NCBI RefSeq assembly: GCF_038002345.1
Contig: NZ_JBBOCJ010000001.1
Location: 496,001 to 560,000 of the forward strand
Length of the DNA: 64,000 nucleotides
Source of the DNA: Paenibacillus sp. FSL M7-0420
Lineage (GTDB): Bacteria > Bacillota > Bacilli > Paenibacillales > Paenibacillaceae
Direction: 5' to 3'
Under the pieces are notes generated by a model that worked only from the letters and a program-made list of their open reading frames with translations, made no database searches and had not been told where the DNA came from. Both the position numbers and the translations under genes were made by a program. Positions 7,944 to 17,257 of this stretch are shown in pieces (within the stretch, counting starts at the first letter, position 1; every line of letters begins with the position of its first letter).

Positions 7944-8822
7944 TTATTTCAGCGCCCCTTCGGTCAAGCCGGCCACAATGTAGCGGTGGAAGAAGAGGTA
8001 GACAATAATCATCGGGAGCGTAATCATCGCCAGTGCGGAGAACAGCAGCTTATAGTCGGTCATATAGCGGCTGGAGAAGGCCAGCAGACCTACCGGAATC
8101 GTCTTCAGGGAGTCGTCCTGGATGTACAGCATGGCCAGCAGCAGCTCATTCCAGGCATTCAGCGCAGAGAAGATCCCCACGGTGGCCATATTCGGAACCA
8201 AGAGCGGAAGAATGATTCTGCCGTACATCCGCCAGTCGCCGCAGCCGTCAATCCGGGCAGCCTCCAGCAGCTCCTTCGGGATCGAGTCCAAATACGCCTT
8301 AAGCAGGAAGATGGCCAGCGGAAGTCCGGTACCGATATAAGGGAGAATTAACCCCATATAAGAATCCTTCAGATTCAGTTGCTCAAAAATATAGCTCTGC
8401 GCAATGAAAAAGGATTGCAGCGGCATGAACAGTCCGAAGACGAACAGCAGCATCAGCAGGCTGCTGCCGTGGAAGCGCAGCTTGCTGAAGGCGAAGGCTG
8501 CGAGACTGGCGAAGAGCAGAATGCCCGCAACGGTGACCGAGGTGACAATTACACTGTTGCTGGCGTAGGTGCTCATATTGCCGACTGTCCAGGCTTTGGA
8601 CCAGTTCTGCAGATTAATCTGTTCCGGCAGCGCGAACGGAGAGGAGAAGATCTCCCGGTTCTCCCGGAAGGAAGAGAGAATAAGCCAGAGGATCGGGTAG
8701 GCATAGAAGCAGGAAATGACGATCATGAACAGATAATACAGGATATGCGGGAACGGTCTGCGGCGGGCGGCTTCCCCGCTGTTATAGGATTTTTTCTTGA
8801 TATCCAGGGCTGTGGTCGTCAA
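7944..8822 (-). CDS. Carbohydrate ABC transporter permease, MalG/MsmG type
   Basis: A membrane component of a CUT1 sugar importer with about six transmembrane helices. It contains the permease EAA loop ELLEAARIDGCGDWRMYGRIILPLLVPNM, which contacts the ATPase, and ends in AGLTEGALK, typical of MalG-type subunits. TTG at 8822 is preferred as start because GTGAGG lies 8 bases upstream; a GTG at 8831 overlaps that site. It is the last gene of a solute-binding protein/permease/permease operon read leftward. No ATPase gene is present nearby, so a shared MsmX-like ATPase elsewhere is likely, as is common in Firmicutes. Confidence 0.88.
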   Translation of the reverse strand: MTTTALDIKKKSYNSGEAARRRPFPHILYYLFMIVISCFYAYPILWLILSSFRENREIFSSPFALPEQINLQNWSKAWTVGNMSTYASNSVIVTSVTVAGILLFASLAAFAFSKLRFHGSSLLMLLFVFGLFMPLQSFFIAQSYIFEQLNLKDSYMGLILPYIGTGLPLAIFLLKAYLDSIPKELLEAARIDGCGDWRMYGRIILPLLVPNMATVGIFSALNAWNELLLAMLYIQDDSLKTIPVGLLAFSSRYMTDYKLLFSALAMITLPMIIVYLFFHRYIVAGLTEGALK

Positions 8823-8876
8823 GGGATACACCTCACTTTCTCATAATGTCAGAGTCTGCATGCTCCGGGTTCCCCG

Positions 8877-9761
8877 CTAATACTCCAGGACACCGTCGTC
8901 CTTCTTCTTCATTTTGCCGGCCACCAGCCCGATCACCGCGATTACAATCGTCATAATGACGGCCAGCGCGGAGCCGTAGCCGATGCTCATATGGGTGAAG
9001 ACGACCTTGACCAGATAGGTGGTTACGATCTCGGTTGAATTGTACGGTCCGCCGTTAGTCATTACATAGAACAGATCGAAGGACTGGAAGCCGGTGAGCA
9101 CACACAGCATGATGCCTGTCTCCACCAGATTGCGGATCATGGGGATTTTGATCTTGAAGAAGATCTGTGCTTCCCCTGCGCCGTCCAGATAGGCCGATTC
9201 GTAGACTTCTTTGGAGATGCGCTGGATTCCGGAATAGAAGATGGTCATATAAAAGCCTGCATACACCCAGCCGGAGACGATACAGATGGCATAAAGCGCG
9301 GTATCGGGGTTGCCCAGCCAGATACGGGTCCAGTTCTCCAGGCCGATTTTCTCCAGCAGGATATTAATGAGGCCGAAATCGGAATTATAGACGAACTTCC
9401 ACAGGTAGGAGACGACAATCATCGGCAGCATGACGGGTACGAAGAAGGCGAGCCGGAAGAGTCCGCTGCCCTTGCGGCCCATCGTGATTAAGCCTGCGAG
9501 TCCGAGTCCGGCAATGACCTCAACCAGGACCGTAGCAACAATATAGATAAGCGTGTGTCCGTAGGAGTTAATGTAGATCTGGTCCTGAAAAGCGCGGATA
9601 TAATTGTCGAAGCCGGTGAAATGCATCGTGCCGATCCCGTTCCAGTCGTAGAAGCTGAAGACGAAGGTCATCAGCACGGGGACCAGAACAACGAAGCCAA
9701 ACAGCAGGAGGGCGGGAGAGATGAACAGGTAGGGAGAGAGCTTATTGCTTCGGCCGGACAT
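8877..9761 (-). CDS. Carbohydrate ABC transporter permease, MalF/MsmF type
   Basis: A 294-residue permease with six predicted membrane helices and the EAA loop EVYESAYLDGAGEAQIFFKIKIPMIRNLV. The ATG at 9761 follows GGAGGTGGCCCC; a longer frame to 9842 has no good ribosome site and would run into the stem-loop at 9818-9840. It pairs with the MalG-type permease 54 bases downstream to form the transmembrane channel of a CUT1 importer fed by the lipoprotein at 9845-11143. Confidence 0.88.
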   Translation of the reverse strand: MSGRSNKLSPYLFISPALLLFGFVVLVPVLMTFVFSFYDWNGIGTMHFTGFDNYIRAFQDQIYINSYGHTLIYIVATVLVEVIAGLGLAGLITMGRKGSGLFRLAFFVPVMLPMIVVSYLWKFVYNSDFGLINILLEKIGLENWTRIWLGNPDTALYAICIVSGWVYAGFYMTIFYSGIQRISKEVYESAYLDGAGEAQIFFKIKIPMIRNLVETGIMLCVLTGFQSFDLFYVMTNGGPYNSTEIVTTYLVKVVFTHMSIGYGSALAVIMTIVIAVIGLVAGKMKKKDDGVLEY

Positions 9762-9817
9762 GGGGCCACCTCCAATTCTTGATGTACAAGGTAGTACATA
9801 ATTTCCGTTCTCGGGAT

Positions 9818-9840
9818 GAAGCCGCCTTGCGGGCGGCTTC
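9818..9840 (-). promoter_or_regulatory. Intercistronic stem-loop between binding-protein and permease genes
   Basis: GAAGCCGCC (9818-9826) pairs with GGCGGCTTC (9832-9840). It lies just after the stop of the binding-protein gene with no run of T on the transcribed strand. Such hairpins often stabilise the binding-protein mRNA so that this subunit is made in excess. Confidence 0.6.
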
Positions 9841-9844
9841 ACCG

Positions 9845-11143
9845 TTATTTTTTCAGAGGGGCGATGGTGGTCTCCAGCTCAGCCAGAGCAGCTTCAGGGG
9901 ACTCAGCGCCTCCGATCACCTTAGAGGTGGCCATATTAAGCGCGTTGGCGACCTCAATGGAATAGCCGGTATCGGGCGGCGACACAAGCACCGGGGCATT
10001 CTCCATCAGATCGTTCAACTCCAGCGAGAGCGGAAGCATGGTCTCCTTGTCGATCCCGTCCTTGGTAATCGGCACAGCCCCGGCGTCTGAGAGCTTCTTC
10101 GAGGATTCGGGGGAGCTGTAGAGCTTCATGAATTCAATGGCTTCGTCGATCAGCTTGGAGTTCTTATTGACCACCATTCCGTTCAACACGCCGATTACGC
10201 TCTCCTGATTGCCCTTGCCGTCCGGCATGGCCGGTGTATTGAAGTAGCCTAGCTCAAGGTCGGGCGTTTCTTCCACAGCGGTCGCAGCCAGCCAGCTGCC
10301 GATCGGATGCATGGCACCGCTGCCGTTCAGGAACAGCATATCCGCTTCACTGTCGCTTGCGGCACTAATGTTCTCATTAATATAGCCCTTATCCCAGAGC
10401 TCCTTCACGTAACCATAGGCTTTGACGAAATCAGGGGAATTGAACGGTTGCTTGAGCTGCATGGCCTCACTGTAGGCATCCTCGCCCGCAACACGTGAGA
10501 GGATATGGGCGACCCAGTTGCCTGCTGTCCACAGATCGGAGTTGCCGATGACGAGCGGGGTGATGCCTGCCTGCTTAATAGTCTCGCATACCTTCAGGAA
10601 TTCCTCCCAGGTGGCTGGCGGCTGAAGGCCCAGATCGTTGAACATCTTTTTATTGTAAAAGATTACGTTCGTCACATCGCCCGCAGTAGGAATCATATAC
10701 GTCTTGCCGTCGATCACCATCCCATTGAAGGTACCTTCGGCGAACATATCCTTCAGTCCTGAGCTCTCAAGCTGTCCGGTAATATCTGCGGCATAACCAT
10801 CCGTGACTCGGGTCTGCAGACGCTGTCCGGCCCATTCGAAGTACAGGTCAGGAGCGTTCTTGCCGCTTAGCAGATTGGGCAATCCGATCGTCTGATACGT
10901 GTCATCGTCCTGATAGTTGAATTCCACCTTAATCCCCTGATGCTGTGCCTCGAACTCCTTGCCGATCGTCTCCCAGACCTTGATCAAGCCTTCGCCGGGC
11001 GAGCCCATAGCAATCCGGAGGGTATCCTGTTTAGCACCGGACCCGCCGTTATTGGCTGAGCTGTCATTAGAGGCTGCAGAAGAGCAGCCCGTCAAGGCGG
11101 TAACCAGCATCGTTGAGACCAGTGCAATATTCCTTTTGTTCAT
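9845..11143 (-). CDS. Extracellular sugar-binding lipoprotein of an ABC importer (MsmE-like)
   Basis: A 432-residue protein with a lipoprotein signal (MNKRNIALVSTMLVTALTGCSS, lipobox LTGC) and the family-1 solute-binding fold (LRIAMGSPGEGLIKVWETIGKEFEAQHQGIKVEFNYQ; APDLYFEWAG; MIPTAGDVTNVIFYNKKMFNDLGL; PATWEEFLKVCETIKQAGITPL). It captures an oligosaccharide outside the membrane and hands it to the two permeases downstream. The ATG at 11143 follows AAGGAG; an upstream in-frame extension to 11209 is unlikely. It is the first gene of the operon. The substrate is unknown; the nearby BadF kinase/GH4 pair suggests a beta-glucoside or amino-sugar disaccharide. Confidence 0.88.
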   Translation of the reverse strand: MNKRNIALVSTMLVTALTGCSSAASNDSSANNGGSGAKQDTLRIAMGSPGEGLIKVWETIGKEFEAQHQGIKVEFNYQDDDTYQTIGLPNLLSGKNAPDLYFEWAGQRLQTRVTDGYAADITGQLESSGLKDMFAEGTFNGMVIDGKTYMIPTAGDVTNVIFYNKKMFNDLGLQPPATWEEFLKVCETIKQAGITPLVIGNSDLWTAGNWVAHILSRVAGEDAYSEAMQLKQPFNSPDFVKAYGYVKELWDKGYINENISAASDSEADMLFLNGSGAMHPIGSWLAATAVEETPDLELGYFNTPAMPDGKGNQESVIGVLNGMVVNKNSKLIDEAIEFMKLYSSPESSKKLSDAGAVPITKDGIDKETMLPLSLELNDLMENAPVLVSPPDTGYSIEVANALNMATSKVIGGAESPEAALAELETTIAPLKK

Positions 11144-11687
11144 TCGTTCATCGCTCCTTCGATTTGTATGGGCCAATAAGCTGATGCGACTACGCGATTC
11201 CCTCTTCACCCTGCTCTCCCTTTCGTCTTCACACTCCCGTATGTAATATTACTTAACTCAATAGAGTGAGGTATTCCCGATTTGGTCTAAGATTTGTGCG
11301 GAATAAGTAATTTGTAGTAACAATATAGTTTTCATTATTAAGTATAGCCAAGGACCTGTCAATTGTTTTTTTTAGGCGAAAAGACAGAGAAAATTCATAT
11401 TTAACAGAAAGTGAACAGGGTAGAACTCTTCCTGCGTAAAAATTTGTAAGCGTAAACAATGTTGATATTACAAGGAAATATACGATGTTATGGGAGGATG
11501 TGGAAAATGGAGGGCGGATGTAGAACCCGTGTAATAAATGTGTTGACAATTTGTTATGATTAAAAATAGAATGTGTGTAAATGTTACTACAACAACAACG
11601 GAAACCTTACATGGGGGTGACATTGGTTAGGGCTATTCTGGAGCTGGCTTTATCGCGTTAACGATTACACTTTGAGGAGGAATGCAT
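11144..11687. other. Divergent intergenic region between the ABC importer and the SLH gene
   Basis: About 540 bp, clearly AT-richer than the flanking genes, with no convincing gene; the 98-codon minus-strand frame at 11253-11549 lacks a ribosome site and any family resemblance. It holds the SLH-gene promoter described separately. Presumably it also holds the importer promoter on the other strand, which I could not place. Confidence 0.5.
11543..11572 (+). promoter_or_regulatory. SigA-type promoter of the SLH-domain protein gene
   Basis: A perfect -35 TTGACA (11543-11548), an 18-base spacer and a -10 TAGAAT (11567-11572). The leader to the ATG at 11688 is about 110 bases. Confidence 0.6.
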
Positions 11688-13682
11688 ATGAAGTTCAGAT
11701 GGAAGCAGATGCTCGGAGTATTTACCATCGTATCGTCCGTGGCATTGACAGGTGTGTCCACGGTATCGGCAGAGACCACCGAGAAGATTCCTGCATGGGC
11801 CGCTGAGGAAATCGCCTCGTGGAAGGAGATGGGGCTGCTGAAGGGGAATCCGGATGGCCTCGTGCTGCCGAATGAGGGAATCCGCAAAACAGAATTCGCC
11901 GCCTTGATTAACCGGATTTTTAATTTCACTGAGGAGAGCGGCCAGAGCTTCAGCGATGTTCCTAAGACGGCCTGGTACGCCTCTGACATCAGCAAGGCGG
12001 TCGCAGCCGGTGCTCTTATCGGCGATGGCGGAGGGAAGATCCAGCCGCTGGAGATCCTGACCCGTGAGCAGGCGGCGCTGATGCTCAGCAGAGTATTCCA
12101 TGTTGCCGCATCAGGGAATTCATATGCCCCGTTCACAGATGATGCCCTTATTGCCGGCTGGTCCAAGGAAGCGGTCTATGCGATGAAGGAGGCCGGTTAT
12201 GTAGCGGGCACACCGCAAGGCGCGTTCCAGCCCAAGAAGGCATTGACGCGGGCCGAGGCGGTGAAGATGATCAACAATGCCATGGGAACCCTGATTGCAG
12301 ACGGGGCAGAGCATTCCGGCATCTCCGGCAGCAATCTGATCGTTAACACAGCGGGAGGTACGTTATCCGGTCTGAAGCTCTCAGGGAATGTATATATTAC
12401 ACCCGGCGTTGGCGAAGGGAATCTGAGCCTCAATAACGCAGCGGTTGGAGGCGTCGTCTACATCAACGGCGGCGGTGTGAACAGCATTACGCTGACAGAC
12501 AGTCAAGTGGGCAGCATTGTTATCAGCAAGCCTGCTTCTCCGGTAAGAGTGATCCTCAAGGGGAAGTCCACTGCCGGGAAGATAGATGTAACCTCGGGCG
12601 CCAGAATTGTTAATGAATCCGGCCAGCCGATAAGTACCATGAACTTGCTTACGCGGGCTTCCGATGCTGTCTCCGTGTCAGGGGATGTCAATGAATTAAA
12701 TGTAGCTGCACCGGCGGGCTTCACGCTGGAGAGCGGCCAGATTGGAAGCTTCAACGTCTCCCTTAAGGCAGGCGGTTCAGCGATTAAGCTTAACAAAGGC
12801 AGTGTTGTAACGAAAATGACCTTGAACGGTGCCGCAGTGATCACCGGTGAAGGGACAATCGCCGAAGCGGTGGTCAATGGAGAAGGGGTGTCTTTCCCGG
12901 TCAAGCCGGACAAGCTGACAGTCAATGCTGCCAAGGTAACGATAGGCGGGCAAGATTACGACGCTTCAGTTCATCTCATCCATCCTGCGGCCGGCAACCC
13001 GGGAGGATCGGGTTCAAGCGGCGGCACAGGAACTCCGGCTCCAACTCCAGCGCCAACCTCATCTCCGAATCCAACCCCTAGCCCGGGTACGGGGAATCCG
13101 ACGCCTACACCGACACCTACACCGACGCCGACACCTACACCGACGCCGACACCTACACCAACACCAACGCCGACGCCGACGCCGACACCTACACCAACGC
13201 CAACACCGACGCCAACACCGACACCAAAACCAACGCCGACACCAGAGCCTAAGGCTGCCGAGCTGTACACCTATGCGGAAGCATTAAGCTCGTTCAGCTC
13301 CACAGGAGCAGAAGGGCTGGCCAAGCAATACCTGACCTTCCTTCAGGACCCTTCCTACAATCCTCCGATCGCTAACAAGGATGTCGTCATGCCGGACCTT
13401 GTGAATGCCGTGACTTTTGTTAACTATGAATTTAATATCAAGCCTTCCATATTCGCTTCGATGCGGGGGATTAATACCTCTGTCTTAGACAAGACCCGGA
13501 CTTATTTATGGATCGGAACAGACAGCGGAGTCACCAAAATTAATCGCGCCACGAATGAAATGACCAGTTATAACGCTCAAGGCAAGCAATTGTACGATGA
13601 TAAGGTGCTGCTGCTTTTGCCGGATGAGAATACGGGGGTACTGGTGATCACACGAACCGGCGTATCGCATATCTACCAATAA
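11688..13682 (+). CDS. Secreted S-layer-homology protein with a Pro-Thr linker and a propeller-like C-terminal segment
   Basis: Signal peptide [28 protein letters not shown] is followed by three SLH modules to about residue 205 ([29 protein letters not shown] and [15 protein letters not shown] mark their ends). These bind secondary cell-wall polymer. A beta-rich region (about 210-430), with short repeats like [19 protein letters not shown], looks like a parallel-helix domain. A (PT)n linker spans about residues 470-520, and a C-terminal domain contains [20 protein letters not shown], similar to a two-component-regulator propeller blade. The ATG at 11688 has GAGGAGG 7 bases upstream. The next gene, 17 bases downstream, carries the same type of blade, so the two may act together at the cell surface. 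Confidence 0.82.
   Translation: MKFRWKQMLGVFTIVSSVALTGVSTVSAETTEKIPAWAAEEIASWKEMGLLKGNPDGLVLPNEGIRKTEFAALINRIFNFTEESGQSFSDVPKTAWYASDISKAVAAGALIGDGGGKIQPLEILTREQAALMLSRVFHVAASGNSYAPFTDDALIAGWSKEAVYAMKEAGYVAGTPQGAFQPKKALTRAEAVKMINNAMGTLIADGAEHSGISGSNLIVNTAGGTLSGLKLSGNVYITPGVGEGNLSLNNAAVGGVVYINGGGVNSITLTDSQVGSIVISKPASPVRVILKGKSTAGKIDVTSGARIVNESGQPISTMNLLTRASDAVSVSGDVNELNVAAPAGFTLESGQIGSFNVSLKAGGSAIKLNKGSVVTKMTLNGAAVITGEGTIAEAVVNGEGVSFPVKPDKLTVNAAKVTIGGQDYDASVHLIHPAAGNPGGSGSSGGTGTPAPTPAPTSSPNPTPSPGTGNPTPTPTPTPTPTPTPTPTPTPTPTPTPTPTPTPTPTPTPTPTPKPTPTPEPKAAELYTYAEALSSFSSTGAEGLAKQYLTFLQDPSYNPPIANKDVVMPDLVNAVTFVNYEFNIKPSIFASMRGINTSVLDKTRTYLWIGTDSGVTKINRATNEMTSYNAQGKQLYDDKVLLLLPDENTGVLVITRTGVSHIYQ
13099..13246 (+). 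repeat. Hexanucleotide tandem repeat encoding a (Pro-Thr)n linker
   Basis: Degenerate 6-bp units (ACGCCT, ACACCG, ACACCA and similar) encode the Pro-Thr linker of the SLH protein. Synonymous variation keeps the amino-acid pattern while breaking perfect DNA repetition, which would limit slippage. Confidence 0.85.
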
Positions 13683-13699
13683 GGAAAGGGGAGCTTACC

Positions 13700-16249
13700 A
13701 TGGACAAGATGAAAAGAACTGGCATGAAGATCACGGGTGGATTGCTTGCCTTAACGTTGTTCGTATTGCCGGCGGCGCCCGTGCTTGCGGAGAAGCTGTC
13801 TGGCTCGGCGTACTCTCCGGTTCAGCTGGAGGCTGTGCAGACCAAAGAAATGACCTATTACAAAGCCGGATCGGCTTCTATCCCGGGCAACATTGAATGG
13901 GTCACCGATGCTTCAGCACTTAAATTCCTGCCGCTCTCGGTCATCGGCGATGTTACCAGTGTGGTTCTGGACGGGGGAGTCTACTGGATTGGAACGGAGA
14001 CCGGCTTACAGCGGGTGGACTTCAGCGCAAGCGACACCAAGGATATTGTGCAGTATATGGCTGGACCGAGGTATCTGTATGGCGGAGACGATCATGTGAC
14101 GGGACTGGCCAGTGACGGGCAGAACGGCATTTGGGTCCGTACGGCGAGCGGGGTCACGCATATTGCGATGCCGGAGAAGACGCTGCATGACAAATCTTTT
14201 ATCTACGAGGATCTAGTGCAGTCGATCCTGGACCGGCGCGGCATGGTGCATGGCGCAGGCTTCACCTTCACAGAGACGGACAGCACGCTGGATGCGGTCA
14301 ATTACAACTCTGCGACCGGCGTATTCACATCCACGCCTACCACCAGCGATAATGACGGTCTATGGACAGCGATGTATGCAATGGGCGAAATCTTCCGCTA
14401 TAAAGCATTGCAGGAGCAGTACGGAACAAGCCCGGCTTCCGGGGAGCAGGCAGAGATTGCAGCGGCCAGAGCCGCAGCGCTTAGAGCGACCAAGGCCGTA
14501 CTGCTGCTCGATTATGTCTCCGGCCGCGGCAACGGCTTCCCGGCACGCTCCTATATGCTGACCAGCGAAGCCAGTGCGGCTACAGTGGATAATTCAGTCT
14601 ATGGCTACCAGTCCCAGAACGGCTTCTGGTTCCAGAACTTCGTTGGGCCGGACATGGTCAACCCGAATGGAATCATTCCAAGCATGCAGCGTGACGACGG
14701 AGTGGAGCCGATCGGCTATTCCATGGTCAGGGTAACCAAAGACGCAGAGAACAAAAAAGGCTCCACCCTGTTCCCGAGCGGAGGCACGGATGTGCTGAAC
14801 TACAATGGACTTGGGCTTAGCCAAGCCGCCATTGACGAGTTGAACCTTACGCGTCCTGAAGGCCAGAAGCTGGGGATTGATATCAAGACACGGGTTGGAA
14901 CGTCCGTAACCGGCGCAGTGTATCAGGTGCTGCCAGTCATTACGGCCGCCACGAACAATAATGACGCCAAGGAAGACAAAACAACAGGCCTTCATAATAA
15001 GCCGCTGTTCCAGCTGACAGCTCCCGTATATGAGCAGATCCCGTCATTCTTCAATGATCTGTTCCCGGAGAGCGCCATTGTGGACGGCCATATCGACATG
15101 AACCAGATTGTGTATAAGGCAGATACTTCGGCAGATGAGGTGGATGGCCATTATGCCATGTTTTATACCGCCTACAAATATCTGATCGGGGACAGCACCG
15201 ATCCTGAGCTGCTTGAGCTGAAAGCCCTCATTGAAGAAACCACGCACCGCATGACCGAGCTGATCCTGAAGGACGACCATTATTACATTGAGGATGCTAC
15301 CGGCAAATCGACACAGTGGTCGAGATGGTTCGCCAAATACTTCAACGACAGCGTTGGGACCATGGAGCAGCAGGAACAGTGGAAGTCCAAGATCGGCGTC
15401 GACGAGAATGGGGACGATGCGCTGTCCTATGGGTACGAGGACGGCCCGCTCAACGCACTCCAGGTTATGGCTGCGCTGAAATCGGCAAGCTATATTGTCG
15501 CAGCGAGCTATCCGGCTGATTCAGCCAAGTATGAGCTGGCGTATGAGCAGGCTTTTGAAGGCAGCTACAGCAAGGAAGAGCCATACATCAACGGCAAGGG
15601 CTACATGGCGATGGCGCAGGAATATATTGAGCGCAGGCTCGTCCGCCAGGCGACCAATGCTTACAGCGAGAACGATAACCAGCCGGTAACGATGGACAAT
15701 GCAGGCGCTGGCACCAACACCAATGCTACGCTGCATAATGACTGGACCCAATACATCAATTATTCGGATGAGGAGCTGGGCTGGTTCCCGGTATTCATCC
15801 TGGTGACTCTTGAGCAGGACGCAGGCAGACATGCGCAGATTGTGGCGGCCTATGACCAGTGGTACTCCAATGAGGTGCGGGAGGAGAATCCGTTCTACAC
15901 CTTCCTCTACCAGCTTGCGCACCCGGATAAGACCGATGTCGATCTGCAGTCGGCGGTCCGCTTCCTGTACCGCTTCCCGGAATTCCAGATTGAATTCCCG
16001 GTGCAATGGGACCGTCAGGATGTCCTCTATATTGAACCGGGTGACCGCGATGATTATAAGCAGACGAATTATGCACTGGCTCCAGATGAACGGCGGATCA
16101 TTAAGCATAACTCCAATCCGTTCGAGAATGACAGCCAGACGACCGGTGCCAATCCGGGGTATAACTACCGTTCGGGCAGCATTGAGGCGGGTTCAGTATT
16201 CACACTGCCCTACTGGCTGGGGAGATATTTCGAAATTATCAAGGAGTAA
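13700..16249 (+). CDS. Large secreted protein with propeller-like N terminus and alpha-toroid-like body, unknown function
   Basis: An 849-residue protein with a signal peptide (MDKMKRTGMKITGGLLALTLFVLPAAPVLA). Residues ~95-160 contain two propeller-blade-like motifs (VYWIGTETGLQRVDF; GIWVRTASGVTHIAM). From ~180 on, the pattern SDNDGLWTAMYAMGEIFRYKA, FPARSYML and DEVDGHYAMFYTAYKYLI resembles helical (alpha/alpha)6 barrels seen in glycosidases and related secreted proteins. No catalytic residue can be assigned by eye. SD-like AAGGAAAGGGGAG precedes the ATG. It lies 17 bases behind the SLH/propeller protein and probably forms an operon with it. A sugar-degrading or glycan-sensing role fits the setting but is inference. 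Confidence 0.72.
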   Translation: MDKMKRTGMKITGGLLALTLFVLPAAPVLAEKLSGSAYSPVQLEAVQTKEMTYYKAGSASIPGNIEWVTDASALKFLPLSVIGDVTSVVLDGGVYWIGTETGLQRVDFSASDTKDIVQYMAGPRYLYGGDDHVTGLASDGQNGIWVRTASGVTHIAMPEKTLHDKSFIYEDLVQSILDRRGMVHGAGFTFTETDSTLDAVNYNSATGVFTSTPTTSDNDGLWTAMYAMGEIFRYKALQEQYGTSPASGEQAEIAAARAAALRATKAVLLLDYVSGRGNGFPARSYMLTSEASAATVDNSVYGYQSQNGFWFQNFVGPDMVNPNGIIPSMQRDDGVEPIGYSMVRVTKDAENKKGSTLFPSGGTDVLNYNGLGLSQAAIDELNLTRPEGQKLGIDIKTRVGTSVTGAVYQVLPVITAATNNNDAKEDKTTGLHNKPLFQLTAPVYEQIPSFFNDLFPESAIVDGHIDMNQIVYKADTSADEVDGHYAMFYTAYKYLIGDSTDPELLELKALIEETTHRMTELILKDDHYYIEDATGKSTQWSRWFAKYFNDSVGTMEQQEQWKSKIGVDENGDDALSYGYEDGPLNALQVMAALKSASYIVAASYPADSAKYELAYEQAFEGSYSKEEPYINGKGYMAMAQEYIERRLVRQATNAYSENDNQPVTMDNAGAGTNTNATLHNDWTQYINYSDEELGWFPVFILVTLEQDAGRHAQIVAAYDQWYSNEVREENPFYTFLYQLAHPDKTDVDLQSAVRFLYRFPEFQIEFPVQWDRQDVLYIEPGDRDDYKQTNYALAPDERRIIKHNSNPFENDSQTTGANPGYNYRSGSIEAGSVFTLPYWLGRYFEIIKE

Positions 16250-16279
16250 CAGGGCTAACTGAACTGGAGGTAACGGAGC

Positions 16280-16306
16280 CGGAGCGCCCCATGCAGGGGT
16301 GCTCCG
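16280..16306 (+). terminator. GC-rich hairpin between convergent genes (weak terminator)
   Basis: GGAGCGCCCC (16281-16290) pairs imperfectly with GGGGTGCTCC (16296-16305) around loop ATGCA. No T-run follows on either strand, so termination may be inefficient. Confidence 0.5.
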
Positions 16307-16341
16307 TATGCTCTCTGCGTGAATGCCCGTCCGGCCCTGCT

Positions 16342-17058
16342 TCATCCAAACTGCCGCTCGATCGTATAGCTGGGGAAGTCCCCCCGGAATACGCCGAAGC
16401 TGTACTCCAGCGGCGAACCGTCAGCCAGATAAGTAAAAGTTCTCACCTGCAGGCAAGGGGAGCCTTCTTTGACACCCAGCAGCTTGCTGGCGGTTTTGTC
16501 CGCGAGGACCGGCTTCAGCTGCTCTACAGAGCGGTGGGCCTTCAGGTTGTACTCTGACTCCAGGAAGGAGAAGAGCGACCCGTCCTTATAATCATTGATG
16601 AGCCCGGGGGCCAGATCCCAGGCGATATAAGTAGTTTCGTACAGGAGCGGTTCATGATCGGCGTAGCGGAGCCGCAATAACTGGTTTACCGGAGCTTTTA
16701 TAGGAATATTCAGGAATTCATTGAGCGGGATCTCCGCAGGCGTCACCTTGGCTTCGATGATCTTGCTGGTGGGCTCCTTGCCGCTCATCAGCACATCCTC
16801 GGTGAAGCTTCGCTTCTGGTTAAGCTGGAGCTCCTTCCGCTTGACGAAGGTACCCTTGCCCTGGTGCCGCTCCAGAATATCCTGCATCTCAAGCTCGCTA
16901 AGCGCGAGGCGGATGGTGGTCCGGCTGGCGGAGAACATCTCGCATAGTTCAGCTTCGGTGGGAAGCTTCTCTCCAACGGCATAGTGTCCGGATTGAATCT
17001 GCTTAAGCAGTTGTTCTTTAATATTGAAGTATAATGTATTATTTGTTCTCTTTGTCAT
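16342..17058 (-). CDS. GntR/HutC-family transcriptional regulator (wHTH + UTRA domain)
   Basis: A 238-residue protein. The N-terminal winged helix covers residues ~10-75 (GEKLPTEAELCEMFSASRTTIRLALSELE...GKGTFV), and a UTRA effector-binding domain follows from about residue 95 (RLRYADHEPLLYETTYIAWDLAPGL; SPLEYSFGVFRGDFPSYTIERQ). UTRA repressors of this type usually respond to phosphorylated sugars such as glucosamine-6-phosphate. It is divergent from the kinase/GH4 operon starting at 17258 and most likely represses it, responding to a phospho-sugar made by that pathway. Confidence 0.88.
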   Translation of the reverse strand: MTKRTNNTLYFNIKEQLLKQIQSGHYAVGEKLPTEAELCEMFSASRTTIRLALSELEMQDILERHQGKGTFVKRKELQLNQKRSFTEDVLMSGKEPTSKIIEAKVTPAEIPLNEFLNIPIKAPVNQLLRLRYADHEPLLYETTYIAWDLAPGLINDYKDGSLFSFLESEYNLKAHRSVEQLKPVLADKTASKLLGVKEGSPCLQVRTFTYLADGSPLEYSFGVFRGDFPSYTIERQFG

Positions 17059-17257
17059 TACAAGTGTCCTCCGATGGCAATTTGTTATATTATATCACGG
17101 AACAAGAGCCGGAGAAACCTTTGTGTAACAACCGGGATTTCAAGCTGATGGAAAGCTATACGTGCAATATCAGCGTAACAATGAGAGGGCATTTGTAGGA
17201 ACAATGTCTGCAATTATGACTATTAAAATAACAATGGAACAATCAGGAGTGGAAGCT

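Noticed and set aside
11253..11549. 98-codon minus-strand frame upstream of the sugar ABC importer
   Set aside because: No ribosome site, low-complexity composition and no family resemblance; it lies in a promoter region.
12971..13270. Minus-strand frame made of repeated Gly-Val
   Set aside because: It is the reverse reading of the Pro-Thr repeat of the SLH protein.
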